Part shown: one piece after another, positions 33,830 through 43,384 of the stretch
Layout: each line of letters starts with the position of its first letter
Position numbering within the stretch: the first letter of the stretch is position 1
DNA from: an uncultured Flavobacteriaceae bacterium
GTDB lineage: Bacteria; Bacteroidota; Bacteroidia; Flavobacteriales; Flavobacteriaceae
Reading direction: 5' to 3'
Assembly (NCBI GenBank): GCA_947500385.1
Contig: CANMSA010000020.1
Coordinates: forward strand, 18,868 to 82,867
DNA length: 64,000 nucleotides
Notes under the pieces: model-generated
Database searches by the model: none
The model's input: only the letters and a program-made list of their open reading frames with translations
Told to the model about the DNA's origin: nothing
Translations under genes and position numbers: made by a program

Positions 33830-34828
33830 TTAGCTCTTTAAAATTTTTACGGCCGTCTTTCCGAGTTCGTATAAAAATGGTTTTGCCACGTAACAGTATC
33901 TTCCATGCTGTACCAGCTCCCCGCCAAATTTTGATTTAAACTCCCGAACACCATAATCCTCCTCTGGTTTTCCTGCGCCCATAAAGTCAAAGCGCGCAAT
34001 CCCATTTGCCGTAGCATATTCCATCGCGGCCCAGGTGGCCATGATACTAGGGTAGACATTTTTATACATCCTGTCTTTGCCGCACACGAACCATTCGTAG
34101 ATGACTTTATCTTCCAATATCGGGGCAACGATACCACCAATAATTTCTTTTTGATATTCAACCATTAGAAACTTTACACTGCTTGTTTTCCATAGTTCAA
34201 CAAAAAAATCCAAGGTCGGTAGCGGTGTTTTCACTTTGGTCTTATAGAGGTGGTGTAAAATGGTATAGAATTCGGCAATTTGCTCCACTGTGGACGCCTC
34301 CACGATTGAAGCACCCTCTTTGATGCTTTTTTTAACTTGCCGAAGCTTGCTGCTGCTCATTCGTTTTTTCATCGCCAACGGGTCGGTACAATCTAAGTGA
34401 AAATTTAAATGTGGGTGGTATACAAAACCGGCTTCCTCAAAGGCAGCGGAAAAATCGCTATAGTCGTTGAAGTTTCTAAACTCAATGTAGATTACATCAT
34501 CCTTTAAGTCGGCAATCAACAAACGCAAAAGTTCAACAGCCTCTTCATGCACGATATCATTACTGAAAATAGGACCTCCGTAAATGATTGCACGGCTCGT
34601 AAAAGAAGCCTTTAGCCCTTTTTCTTTCTGGATGATTCCGCTTAGGGAAGCAACGATATGGTCGTCGTTATGGGCTATCAACGTAAACGTTTCCAGGCCT
34701 ACGCTATGGAAAAATTCCACGGCTCTAGGGGTTTGAAAAAAGTTCGCTGTATTTGATTGTAGGAGCTTCTCCCAATGGCTCGGAGCCACCTCCTTAAAAT
34801 CTTTGTGTATGGTATATTCGGTTGTCAT
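33830..34828 (-). CDS. FemAB/GNAT-like aminoacyl- or acyl-transferase
   Basis: 332 residues, soluble, with the two tandem GNAT-like halves typical of FemAB/FmhB-type and related transferases: an N-half ending in YGGPIFSND, and a C-half with IGGIVAPILEDKVIYEWFVCG and YATANGIARFDFMGAG. FemAB enzymes attach amino acids from aminoacyl-tRNA to peptidoglycan precursors; FemAB-like proteins in exopolysaccharide loci are thought to modify the glycan. Overlaps the GT4 gene by 4 bp. Confidence 0.8.
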   Translation of the reverse strand: MTTEYTIHKDFKEVAPSHWEKLLQSNTANFFQTPRAVEFFHSVGLETFTLIAHNDDHIVASLSGIIQKEKGLKASFTSRAIIYGGPIFSNDIVHEEAVELLRLLIADLKDDVIYIEFRNFNDYSDFSAAFEEAGFVYHPHLNFHLDCTDPLAMKKRMSSSKLRQVKKSIKEGASIVEASTVEQIAEFYTILHHLYKTKVKTPLPTLDFFVELWKTSSVKFLMVEYQKEIIGGIVAPILEDKVIYEWFVCGKDRMYKNVYPSIMATWAAMEYATANGIARFDFMGAGKPEEDYGVREFKSKFGGELVQHGRYCYVAKPFLYELGKTAVKILKS

Positions 34829-35748
34829 TGGTTTAAAATGGTTTTATAAATAGTAGTTAGTTTGGAAGCGATCACATTTGCACTTAAATGTGCAATGTTG
34901 GCTCTTCCGGTAGTTTTGTCCGAATGTGTAAGGGCCTCCCTTATCTTACTTGAAAAAGTGGTTGTATCAAAATTGGAAATATAGCATCCGGGCGTATCTG
35001 CCATAACTTCCTTAATGTCCCCTACGTCTACCGCTACGATCTTGCTATTACAGGCCATGGCCTCTTTGATCACATTGGGCGAACCTTCCCAAAGACTGGT
35101 CAGGAGCACCACATCGGAAGCATTGAAAAAATAGGGCATCAGCTCATTGGGCACATCCACCAGGGTATGCAATTCTATCGTCGGGTCGTTAAGAAGTTCA
35201 AAAGATGCCGATGCCAAGGGAAAATTCTTTTCCGGGCGCTTAGGGTTTGCCGCAAAAAGCAAGTGTTTTTTTCCTGGATCCCAGCCCGTTACCTCCAATG
35301 CCCTTGCTCTTGGAATGGGTTTGAACTTTTCAAAATCTACGCCGTTCGGCAGTATATTCGCTTCCATGATTTTGGAGGAGGCCTTCATGTCGGCAGATTT
35401 TACGATAACCCTTCTCCAGAAGATGGTTTGGAATATTTTGATGAGTCTGCTCAACCAAGGGGATGCCTTTACATCGCTTCCCATGAGCGATACTACCAAA
35501 GGACGTGCGCCTGCGAGCGAGGCCGTCATCGCACTTAAAGAATAATGTGCGTGTACCACGTCAAACGGTTTCGTTTTGAGAAATTTTCGCAAAATAAAAA
35601 TATGGCCGAGATACCCTTTTAGTCCCTTCCCCTTTATAGTAAAAAAAGACACTTTATGTCCCAGCTTTTTCAGGGACGTTCCTTGATTGTATATGATCGG
35701 CGAAATGCCATTTTTGGTATTGCCGCTGCTTACAAATAATATTTCCAT
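34825..35748 (-). CDS. Group 4 glycosyltransferase
   Basis: 307 residues, GT-B fold. N-half: MEILFVSSGNTKNGISPIIYNQG, then DVVHAHYS. C-half: the HLLFAANPKRPEKNF donor-site strand, and the E-x7-E-like motif in LWEGSPNVIKEAMACN. It adds a sugar from a nucleotide donor; donor and linkage unknown. Shorter than the ~370 average. Overlaps the FemAB-like gene by 4 bp and lies 13 bp after the ATP-grasp gene. Confidence 0.85.
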   Translation of the reverse strand: MEILFVSSGNTKNGISPIIYNQGTSLKKLGHKVSFFTIKGKGLKGYLGHIFILRKFLKTKPFDVVHAHYSLSAMTASLAGARPLVVSLMGSDVKASPWLSRLIKIFQTIFWRRVIVKSADMKASSKIMEANILPNGVDFEKFKPIPRARALEVTGWDPGKKHLLFAANPKRPEKNFPLASASFELLNDPTIELHTLVDVPNELMPYFFNASDVVLLTSLWEGSPNVIKEAMACNSKIVAVDVGDIKEVMADTPGCYISNFDTTTFSSKIREALTHSDKTTGRANIAHLSANVIASKLTTIYKTILNQ

Positions 35749-35761
35749 AAGTAGGTATTCT

Positions 35762-36826
35762 TTAAATCAGTTGATGGGTTTTTGACCTATGTAAGTCGAT
35801 AGGTTCTTGGGCGAGGTAATGCGCTATGCTATCGGCAAACACCTTCTCGATCTCAAAACGTTGGGAAACGAATACCCATGTCTTGTCTTTCTTGGTAAAA
35901 AAGCCTTTGGAGTATGGAATACCGGCCGTGCCAAAGTAAAGCGATTGAAATTCGATCAGGTAAAACTCCTTCCCATCATAGGCGATATCAATAGATAAAT
36001 GAGGAACATTCAATTTGTTGAAAATATCGAGGGCGTAGTCAAAAAGGCCTTCAGGAGCTTCCGCCTCTTCCCCGTAAAAGTAGTTATCATACCCCCCGCC
36101 ACTGGCCTTGATACCCCGACCATTTAGAATAGGTCTCTTAAAAATGTAGAGCTTCTCGCCAAACAGGTACACTTTCCAATCATTTACCAGCTCGGGAATG
36201 AATTCTTGAAGAATGAACTTTTCACGATAAACCGATTCTTTGATATAGCCCTTATGCCGTAGTGACCGAACATGGTCCTTTAAATCCATTTTATAATGAC
36301 GGGTGCTGGCCTCTTTAACCTTTGCAAAAAGTTCCCGTTCATTGCGAACCAAAGCAACCCCGGTTCCCGAGGCTCCAGAAGCTGTTTTAAACACTACAGG
36401 GTATTTGATCGTCCCGAGCCTCATTTTCAAATCTTTCATGCATCCAAACACCATTGCATGCATATTGTTGGTAATCTCGGCGTAGTCGCGCATCATCTCC
36501 ATAAAGGCCTTGTTATTGTTCATACGAAGGTGCTTAAAGGAAGGGATTACATTCGCCCCTGAAAGCTCTAACGCAAGGATGACATCCTCTATGTACGACT
36601 TATAATGGTAGCCGATATCTTCAGAAGAAGTATAGATAATGGGGTGTCCTTCATAATCTTCGTTTCTAAAATCGATTTCATTTAGAAATTTAAAATCGAT
36701 ATCAAAACCTGCGTCTTGAAAATAGGTGCTCAGCTTTTGTTTGTCCATACCACTGCGGTATGGGGTGTCAAAATGTTTTGATCCAAATTTGCTTTTATAA
36801 TCTATCAATGCTGTTATAGGTTTCAT
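35762..36826 (-). CDS. ATP-grasp ligase-like protein
   Basis: 354 residues with an ATP-grasp arrangement: VVFKTASGASGTGVALV (glycine-rich ATP loop, about 140-156), KFILQEFIPELVNDWKVYLFG, and a metal-binding end (YLIEFQSLYFGTAG). The first ~120 residues form a preATP-grasp-like region (HPIIYTSSEDIGYHYKSYIED). ATP-grasp enzymes join a carboxylate to an amine or thiol, so it could ligate an amino acid to a sugar acid. Its ATG overlaps the asparagine-synthase-like stop by 4 bp. Confidence 0.75.
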   Translation of the reverse strand: MKPITALIDYKSKFGSKHFDTPYRSGMDKQKLSTYFQDAGFDIDFKFLNEIDFRNEDYEGHPIIYTSSEDIGYHYKSYIEDVILALELSGANVIPSFKHLRMNNNKAFMEMMRDYAEITNNMHAMVFGCMKDLKMRLGTIKYPVVFKTASGASGTGVALVRNERELFAKVKEASTRHYKMDLKDHVRSLRHKGYIKESVYREKFILQEFIPELVNDWKVYLFGEKLYIFKRPILNGRGIKASGGGYDNYFYGEEAEAPEGLFDYALDIFNKLNVPHLSIDIAYDGKEFYLIEFQSLYFGTAGIPYSKGFFTKKDKTWVFVSQRFEIEKVFADSIAHYLAQEPIDLHRSKTHQLI

Positions 36827-38559
36827 ACGATCGGTTGTTTTTGTTGCTGTTGTTTTTTTTGAAGGTTATACAGTAATGAAAGCGACATGGCCAAAAGGTC
36901 CCTTTGCGACTCTGGTGTATAGGCCGTTAAGCGGTTCAATAACTTTGTTAATTCTTTTTGATCAAACAGGGTCGTTCCGGAAATGAGTTTTTCCATTGCA
37001 CGGGAATTATGAAGTATTCCCGAAACAATGCCCAGATTGTCTAAATAGGTCTTCTGCAGTTTTCTTTTAAAACGTTTTTTGAAAAACGGAACAAATATCT
37101 GGTAACTGAAAAATGGGTTGCGCACGGCCCTAGGAGCGTATCCCTTCCCCGTTTGCTGTTTATATATGCGCCGATTGGTTTTTCTGATAATGTCGGCGTA
37201 GATCATTTGTCCCTTTCTACGTTTGAACGGGTGGTTCGTAAAAAAATCATTATTGGCACCGGCATAAGCCGTTTGCAAAAGTGTTTTTACAAAGTTGAAA
37301 TCCAGGAAGGGGGTGCGTACTTTTAGATACTGCTGCTGTGCTACGATCCACTGTCCAAAAAATTTCCGAAAGACCTCTTCGAACACGAATACGTAAAACT
37401 GCTGGTTCAATGTATATTTTTTTGGCAAAGCTCTTTTGTATCGAAGTACATCTAGTACCAAAGCATCCAATTCTTCCTCAAAATCTTGCAGTCGCAGGGC
37501 TTTAAGTACCGGAGAAGTCCTTAGCCTTTCTTGAATAAGCTGTTCGTCCTCAGTACTAAAAATATCCGCAAGGGCCGCGGAAGTGACCGCTCCCCTAATA
37601 TGCAGGGCCCGAAACAATTCACTACCACAGGCACCTGAAAGCAGGTAATCGGCCTGTTCGCTTACTTTTTGGGCGTTGTAGCTAAAGTGAGCATATAACA
37701 ACCCATTTCCGCACGAACCCGCTTTCGAGAACTTCTTGGCATGTTCAAAATAGTGTTCTTCTACATACTCCTTGCCCCCCAAATCGTCAAAACGATATGG
37801 GATTCCCAGTTCTTGAGCATTTTTAGAAGGGATGGAAACATCGCTATTTTCAGGTCTTCCAAAAGAAAAAGTATCAAACGTTTGTTTATGGTGCATCGCA
37901 CAACTCACCAGGGTTCTTCCATCAAAACCACCTGTAAAGGCAATAGCGAAATTGGCATCGGGAAAATAGTCCTTCGTGGTCTCCACAAAAAGATTGCTCA
38001 AATCGCTTACCACTTTTGTACCGCTGCTTGGTGTTTCAGTGAAAAATGAAGTAGTATCAAAATGCCGCTGAAAATGAAGTTTATCGGCGGTCAACAGCAC
38101 ATAATGATGACAAGGCATCAATACTACTTCTTTGTACTTTGTACCATTGAATAAGCCGTAATTGAATAGTAGATTTTCAAGAATAAAGCGCTTGTTTATG
38201 GTCAGTACCCCGGAATAATAGGTCTCGATCAGTTGAAGCGAAGAAGCGATCATCGTTTTATCTTCTGTGCTATACAACGGTAACATGTTAAAAAAGCTAC
38301 TGAATACTTTTACTTTCCCATCTTTCAGTACCAGTGCATAAAAGTTTCCCTTTAATTTGGGAATATCGTCTTCTTTGGTTGAGAGTAATAAGGCCGTTGA
38401 ACCGATATAATCGCCAAAAACAAGGATGGTGCGTTCCTCATCGTGGTTCTGTTCATAGCAGTCGTTCGTAATCAAGAACCAATCCTCGCTCAACATGGTA
38501 CTATTGCATGGCAAATCGAGTATGTATTCCTTTTTATTTAAAATGACAAAATTGTTCAT
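36823..38559 (-). CDS. Asparagine-synthase-like ATP pyrophosphatase lacking the glutaminase cysteine
   Basis: 578 residues. The PP-loop is at about 205-215 (FTGGFDGRT), followed by PSKNAQELGIPY and a long helical C-terminus as in asparagine synthase B. The protein begins MNNFVILNKKE, without the Met-Cys that gives AsnB its Cys2 glutaminase nucleophile, so it probably uses ammonia or an amine directly. Such proteins form amide or ester bonds through adenylates. Coupled by overlap to the ATP-grasp gene, which suggests a joint role in decorating the polysaccharide (inference). Confidence 0.8.
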   Translation of the reverse strand: MNNFVILNKKEYILDLPCNSTMLSEDWFLITNDCYEQNHDEERTILVFGDYIGSTALLLSTKEDDIPKLKGNFYALVLKDGKVKVFSSFFNMLPLYSTEDKTMIASSLQLIETYYSGVLTINKRFILENLLFNYGLFNGTKYKEVVLMPCHHYVLLTADKLHFQRHFDTTSFFTETPSSGTKVVSDLSNLFVETTKDYFPDANFAIAFTGGFDGRTLVSCAMHHKQTFDTFSFGRPENSDVSIPSKNAQELGIPYRFDDLGGKEYVEEHYFEHAKKFSKAGSCGNGLLYAHFSYNAQKVSEQADYLLSGACGSELFRALHIRGAVTSAALADIFSTEDEQLIQERLRTSPVLKALRLQDFEEELDALVLDVLRYKRALPKKYTLNQQFYVFVFEEVFRKFFGQWIVAQQQYLKVRTPFLDFNFVKTLLQTAYAGANNDFFTNHPFKRRKGQMIYADIIRKTNRRIYKQQTGKGYAPRAVRNPFFSYQIFVPFFKKRFKRKLQKTYLDNLGIVSGILHNSRAMEKLISGTTLFDQKELTKLLNRLTAYTPESQRDLLAMSLSLLYNLQKKQQQQKQPIV

Positions 38560-38564
38560 CGTGT

Positions 38565-39974
38565 TTATATTAGTCCTCTGTTAGATAGTTTGAATACATT
38601 CCATAGCAGGATGGCGAAAAAAATAAAAGATAAATAGGTGATCCAATGCCGTTGTTTCCTTGTATAATCGGCCACAATGCCGTCCGACATAAAAACGATC
38701 AAAAAAGGAAGTGACAACACTTGAAAACGGTCTTGAAAAGAAATACCCGATACTGCCAAAATCATGATATAGATCACCGCAAAACTACCGGCAAAAATGG
38801 CTCCTACCTTGCGCTGTTTTATGAACCGGAAAAGCCCTATAAACACAAAGAAATACATCACGTTCCGTATAATCTCGTTTTGAAAATGAGCGTAGATTCC
38901 CAGTTGCCTTTCCTCAAAGTCTAACAAAGAGGGAAAGGGAGTAATAATGGCCCCCGCAACCAATAATGGGGCTACGATTGCCGCTGTATAGTTGATACCG
39001 CGATCTTTTGAAGCTTTATCCAATTCAGAACCGAATTGTTCGCTGCTTGCTTCGATCGCCGCTTCGATATGTTTGTCCATAGAAAGTTCATAGGTAACCC
39101 AGAGGCTACCCGCAATGAGTACCATGGTGATGAAACCTGCAAAAAGGCGGTAGTTTTTATTTTTGGTTCGATAGAATACGATTTGTAGCAGCACGCACCC
39201 CAAGAGAAGGGGCACCAATACGGTACGGAAATAAAATATAGAACCCAGTAAGCACAGGACCAGTAGGGTATTGGGAATCCTAAACTGGGGAGTCCTGATC
39301 ACCCTTGTGGTGTAGTATCCGATATTGGCAATTAAAAAAATAAGCAAGGTCTCCTTTAGGAAAATACCACTGAACCATAACAGGGGCGGCATTAACATGG
39401 TAATTATACCTGCAATACGGGCTTGTTTTTCGCCATATGCGAATTGGGTAATCTGGTATATTCTTAAAACGGTAATACTCCCTACGATGGCATTCAGTAG
39501 TTTAATGATGGTCGTGCTCTTGCCGAAAATGGAATACAACGACCCAATGACTACTGAGAACCCATAGTCAGACTCATTCTTCCAAAAATGCGATAGGGAT
39601 CGAAAGATGTTTTTTCCTTCCGCAATGGCATCTGCAACGATCACCCCCGAATAGTGATAGTTCCACGCGTCGGAGGCAGCCAATTCAAATGGAAGATTTG
39701 CAGGGTCGTACCACATGGTCAGCAGGTACATCGCGGCTATGGCCAACAGTCGATAAAAAAAGCTGTGAAACAATAACCGAGTCTTAAAATCCTTGGCGTT
39801 CTTCCAAGCATTCGTATAGCCTAGAACTCCGATAAAAAAGAATAAGATGATCGTAAACCCCACCAAGATAATGGGTAATGGCATGGTGTATTGCGGAAAA
39901 AACAATATATGGCTCACCATGGTGATAATGGCGAAGAACAGCGCTATTTCGGTATGTTTTTTACTCCAAACCAT
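38565..39974 (-). CDS. Polytopic membrane protein, GT39/ArnT-like or Wzy-type
   Basis: 469 residues from the ATG at 39974 (MVWSKKHTEIAL), preceded by AGGAGG at good spacing; an ATG 27 bp further upstream is less likely. About 11-12 membrane helices. A D-containing loop near residue 105 (AASDAWNYHYSG) and the EKQARIAGIITML segment fit the GT-C glycosyltransferases of the GT39/ArnT type, or the locus polymerase Wzy. The donor would be a lipid-linked sugar. Overlaps the upstream GT4 gene by 14 bp. Confidence 0.65.
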   Translation of the reverse strand: MVWSKKHTEIALFFAIITMVSHILFFPQYTMPLPIILVGFTIILFFFIGVLGYTNAWKNAKDFKTRLLFHSFFYRLLAIAAMYLLTMWYDPANLPFELAASDAWNYHYSGVIVADAIAEGKNIFRSLSHFWKNESDYGFSVVIGSLYSIFGKSTTIIKLLNAIVGSITVLRIYQITQFAYGEKQARIAGIITMLMPPLLWFSGIFLKETLLIFLIANIGYYTTRVIRTPQFRIPNTLLVLCLLGSIFYFRTVLVPLLLGCVLLQIVFYRTKNKNYRLFAGFITMVLIAGSLWVTYELSMDKHIEAAIEASSEQFGSELDKASKDRGINYTAAIVAPLLVAGAIITPFPSLLDFEERQLGIYAHFQNEIIRNVMYFFVFIGLFRFIKQRKVGAIFAGSFAVIYIMILAVSGISFQDRFQVLSLPFLIVFMSDGIVADYTRKQRHWITYLSFIFFAILLWNVFKLSNRGLI

Positions 39975-41055
39975 AGCTCCTCCTATATTTATGCTGTACA
40001 ACCCCTATTTCATAGTGATCCAAGAACGCTTTTTGTGCTCCTTTGCCCAATGCTTTTTTATGGGCCATGGGCATTTTTAAAAATACTTCGATCGTTCTTT
40101 TGAAAGAGGTTACCTGTAAGCTCTCTGAAATTAGTCCATTGCGGTCGTTCACGATATCGGGCATTCCGCCGACCGGGGTCGTTATGACCGGGACTCCCAT
40201 TGAAAGTGCTTCCAACGCTACAATGGGCATTCCTTCTTGTCTTGAGCTAATGATCAACGCATCTGCCTGCGTTAGAAAATCGGCGGCATTTTCCATAGGG
40301 CCCGCCATAAAAAGATTGGGACTATTGATTTCCGCTAGCTCCAAGGCAAGGTCTGCTTGGATTTGTCCGCCAACTTGCACGCACATAAGGCCCGGATAGG
40401 TTGGCGCCAATGATCGTAAGGACAGCGCCAGCAATTTGTAATTTTTATGCCCACAGATGTTCCCGATGGCCAATAAACGGTTACCCTCTTTCGGGGGTTT
40501 GGGAAAGCTGTTCCAAAAACGCTTTATAGCACCGGCATCCCGCTGTGGGAAATGCGGATTGATACCATTCCCTATTACTTGAAAACGTAGTTTCGGAAAG
40601 GCTTTGTTCATATCTTTTAGGATTGTTTCTGCAAGGCAAATATGCAATATGCGGTTGCTTAAAAACCGTAACTTATCAATGCGTCTCAGTGTTTTTTCCC
40701 AATTTTGAAAACTACTATGAATCGTATGCACATAGGTCGTATTTCTTCTAAAAAATGATAATGCGAATACATAGTAAAACGGATTGTGCAGGTGGGCATG
40801 TACCACCCTGGGCCGCCACCTACTAATTTGTTTGTAAAATTGAAAAAACTGTTTCACGCTATATTTTTTACGCCATTTTAGTTGCACCATTTTTATGGCC
40901 GGGGCTACCCTATTAAGGTAGTGTTGATGGTCATCCGTTTTCGCGAGTATCATCAATCCCACCGCATAGTGCTTGGCCTGCTCATTCGCGAGTTGCACTA
41001 CAAAATGCTCCGCACCGCCAACATTCAAGGTCGTTATGACATGAACAATATCCAC
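39961..41055 (-). CDS. Group 4 glycosyltransferase
   Basis: 364 residues, GT-B fold: MDIVHVITTLNVGGAEHFV start with the GG-A-E motif, VVHAHLHNPFYY acceptor-side strand, RLLAIGNICGHKNY donor domain and the nucleotide-binding E-x7-E signature in SRQEGMPIVALEAL. Likely a retaining transferase for one unit of the repeat. Start codon directly adjacent to the FkbM gene stop. Confidence 0.9.
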   Translation of the reverse strand: MDIVHVITTLNVGGAEHFVVQLANEQAKHYAVGLMILAKTDDHQHYLNRVAPAIKMVQLKWRKKYSVKQFFQFYKQISRWRPRVVHAHLHNPFYYVFALSFFRRNTTYVHTIHSSFQNWEKTLRRIDKLRFLSNRILHICLAETILKDMNKAFPKLRFQVIGNGINPHFPQRDAGAIKRFWNSFPKPPKEGNRLLAIGNICGHKNYKLLALSLRSLAPTYPGLMCVQVGGQIQADLALELAEINSPNLFMAGPMENAADFLTQADALIISSRQEGMPIVALEALSMGVPVITTPVGGMPDIVNDRNGLISESLQVTSFKRTIEVFLKMPMAHKKALGKGAQKAFLDHYEIGVVQHKYRRSYGLE

Positions 41056-41886
41056 TTACCGCCTCGTTCCGTAAATCCAACTGTCTACGACCTGATGCCC
41101 GGTACTATTGTAAAAGACATCAAAGTTGTTTTCTTCAAGAAAACGGGCCATTTTTTGTTTTATCTGCCGGTCATCGTCGAAGAGGAAATCATGGCAGGAA
41201 ACGGCAATATGTTTCGTAATTTTAATCGCTTTCCGCATTCCATCGATCATTGGAAGTTCCGACCCTTCTATATTCGCCTTCAGAAAATCAATGCGTTCTA
41301 TATTTTTTTCGACCACCAAATGATCCAGTGTTATGCCGTCTACCTCGATGCCCTTTGCCGTTTTATTGACCGCATCCACTTGGTAGGTATCGGACTCTTC
41401 GATCCATACTTTCTGGTTGCTATCTGTAATGGCGACATTGAGATTCTCGGAGTTTCGTATGCTATTCTTTGAGCAGAGCTCCTCAAGTTTCTCATGACTT
41501 GCCCTGCTCGCCTCTATAGAATATATTTTACCTTCGGCTTTTACCTGTTCATTAAAAAAGAGGGTTTCGGTACCGATTCCGGCACCTACATCTATAATTA
41601 CATCCCCTTGTTGCGGTATATAGTGTTTACAGGCAATTCGCTTGATTCCCTTATACAGTTTCGACTTGCTGAAATAGAAATAGGGCTTTTTCACCATATA
41701 GAGATGACTGCCATTGCTCTTCAACCAGTACATATCATATTTATCATCGTATTCCACCGTGTTTTTGGCCCCCATGAGGGAACTGCTCACTGCCCCTAAA
41801 AACCGAGCTTTTGATTTTTTTCCCGGAATTAGGAACAAAACTGAATTGATGAAAACCTCTGCGAGCTTCCTAACTATTTTTTTCAT
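41056..41886 (-). CDS. FkbM-family methyltransferase
   Basis: 276 residues with the SAM-binding motif DVGAGIGTE near 97-105, SIEAS as the acidic second motif, and FLKANIEGSE, the typical FkbM segment. The first ~50 residues carry a hydrophobic patch (VFINSVLFLIPGK). FkbM enzymes O-methylate sugars or polyketide hydroxyls, so it probably methylates a glycan residue. It sits 22 bp after the wzx stop. Confidence 0.85.
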   Translation of the reverse strand: MKKIVRKLAEVFINSVLFLIPGKKSKARFLGAVSSSLMGAKNTVEYDDKYDMYWLKSNGSHLYMVKKPYFYFSKSKLYKGIKRIACKHYIPQQGDVIIDVGAGIGTETLFFNEQVKAEGKIYSIEASRASHEKLEELCSKNSIRNSENLNVAITDSNQKVWIEESDTYQVDAVNKTAKGIEVDGITLDHLVVEKNIERIDFLKANIEGSELPMIDGMRKAIKITKHIAVSCHDFLFDDDRQIKQKMARFLEENNFDVFYNSTGHQVVDSWIYGTRR

Positions 41887-41908
41887 TGTATTGTTTGATT
41901 AAATTGAT

Positions 41909-43351
41909 TTATTGATTTGAAAATTTTCCTTGTAATACTTTTTTGATTTCAAAGAGTTCTCGAAACTTCATGAAATAAGATCCCAATAAATAGCCCATGC
42001 CGCCAACAGCCATACCCACTATTAGTTGCCCCAGCAGGCTAGGGACCAACAGGCAGATGGTATAACTGACCATACCGGCAGCACCACTGACCAGGAAATA
42101 GGGGGCAATATCCCGTAGTTGTTTTAGGGCCGTATACTGCACATATTTTCCGGTATAATAGGAATTGATAAAAAAGCTTAGCAAGGATACCAACACATAG
42201 CCGGTAGTCATGGCCACGACTCCCCATTGATAGGTGAGTAGAATGGCGAGAATGGTAAGGCTGTTCTTAACCATTTCTAGCTTTAAAAAAAGATCAGATC
42301 TGCCTTTGGCATTTAAAAAATTGAGGTTGATGTATTGGATCGGGTGAAATATGATGTCCAAGGCAAGGATCTGCAGTAATACGACCGTCGGAAGCCATTT
42401 CTGAGTAAGCAATACCAAAATTAAGGGCTTGGCAAAAAACAACAACCAAACGATTACCGGGCAAAGAATAAAACCGCTTAGCCGAATACTTCGCACCAAT
42501 AAGTTTCTGGCCTTTTCGTCATCATCGATTACTTTGACCATCAAGGGAAACGTGACACTTTGGAGAATGTTCCCGATCAAGGTACTGGGTACTTGTTTAA
42601 AAAGCGAGGCCCGGGTAAAGTGCCCCAATTCTTCCGCCCTGTAAATTTTACCGATGACGATAAGGTATAGATTTTGAAAAAATATTTTTAAGAGCTCCGA
42701 GAGCATCAATTTGGATCCGAAGCCAAAGAGGGCCCGAAAAGAAGATTGGCTAAATACTGGGCTGGGAACCCATCTGTTCAGTACCCAATACAAGAAAGCC
42801 ACAATGAGGCTTCTGGTGAGATAATGGGCTACCAACGCCCATACCCCATATCCATTCAGAGCTGCATAAATTCCTACACCTCCACTAATTACGGAAGCAG
42901 TTATATGCGCGATCGCCTGGGTTTTAAAATCGATGGCCTTGGCCATCCGGGCTTTGTGTACCACGGTCGTCGATAGAATAACAATATTGATGGAAACTAC
43001 CTTTACCAGATCGACCAAGAGCGGTTCTTCGTAAAACCGGGCAATGGCCCCCGAACAGGCGAACAGTATAAGATACAACAGTATGCCAACGCTTATATTG
43101 AAGAATAGTATGGTCGAAAAATCGCGTTGTCCCGCGTCTTTCTTTTGCACCAAAGCAGTGTAAAAGCCGCTGTCGACCAAGGATTGAGAAATAGCCATGA
43201 AAATGCTGATCATGCCGATAAGGCCGAAGTCTTCGGGCATTAGAAGGCGCGCCAAAATAATCCCTATGGTAAACTGTATAAGGAGCGTTGAAAATTTATC
43301 AATGCTACTCCAAAGTAATCCCTTCTTTGCCTTGTGTTCTAGTGCCCCCAC
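41909..43351 (-). CDS. wzx: Wzx-type polysaccharide flippase (WzxC-like)
   Basis: 480 residues with 12-14 membrane helices of the MATE-like Polysacc_synt family: the start GLLWSSIDKFSTLLIQFTIG and LARLLMPEDFGLIGM are typical of WzxC/lipopolysaccharide-biosynthesis flippases. It moves lipid-linked repeat units across the inner membrane, so this locus is probably Wzx/Wzy-dependent, in keeping with the Wzc kinase. Preceded by the WlbA-like gene with 33 bp between. Confidence 0.9.
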   Translation of the reverse strand: MGALEHKAKKGLLWSSIDKFSTLLIQFTIGIILARLLMPEDFGLIGMISIFMAISQSLVDSGFYTALVQKKDAGQRDFSTILFFNISVGILLYLILFACSGAIARFYEEPLLVDLVKVVSINIVILSTTVVHKARMAKAIDFKTQAIAHITASVISGGVGIYAALNGYGVWALVAHYLTRSLIVAFLYWVLNRWVPSPVFSQSSFRALFGFGSKLMLSELLKIFFQNLYLIVIGKIYRAEELGHFTRASLFKQVPSTLIGNILQSVTFPLMVKVIDDDEKARNLLVRSIRLSGFILCPVIVWLLFFAKPLILVLLTQKWLPTVVLLQILALDIIFHPIQYINLNFLNAKGRSDLFLKLEMVKNSLTILAILLTYQWGVVAMTTGYVLVSLLSFFINSYYTGKYVQYTALKQLRDIAPYFLVSGAAGMVSYTICLLVPSLLGQLIVGMAVGGMGYLLGSYFMKFRELFEIKKVLQGKFSNQ

Positions 43352-43384
43352 TGCTATCTATTCTTTTTTTTGGTTTTTGTTTTA

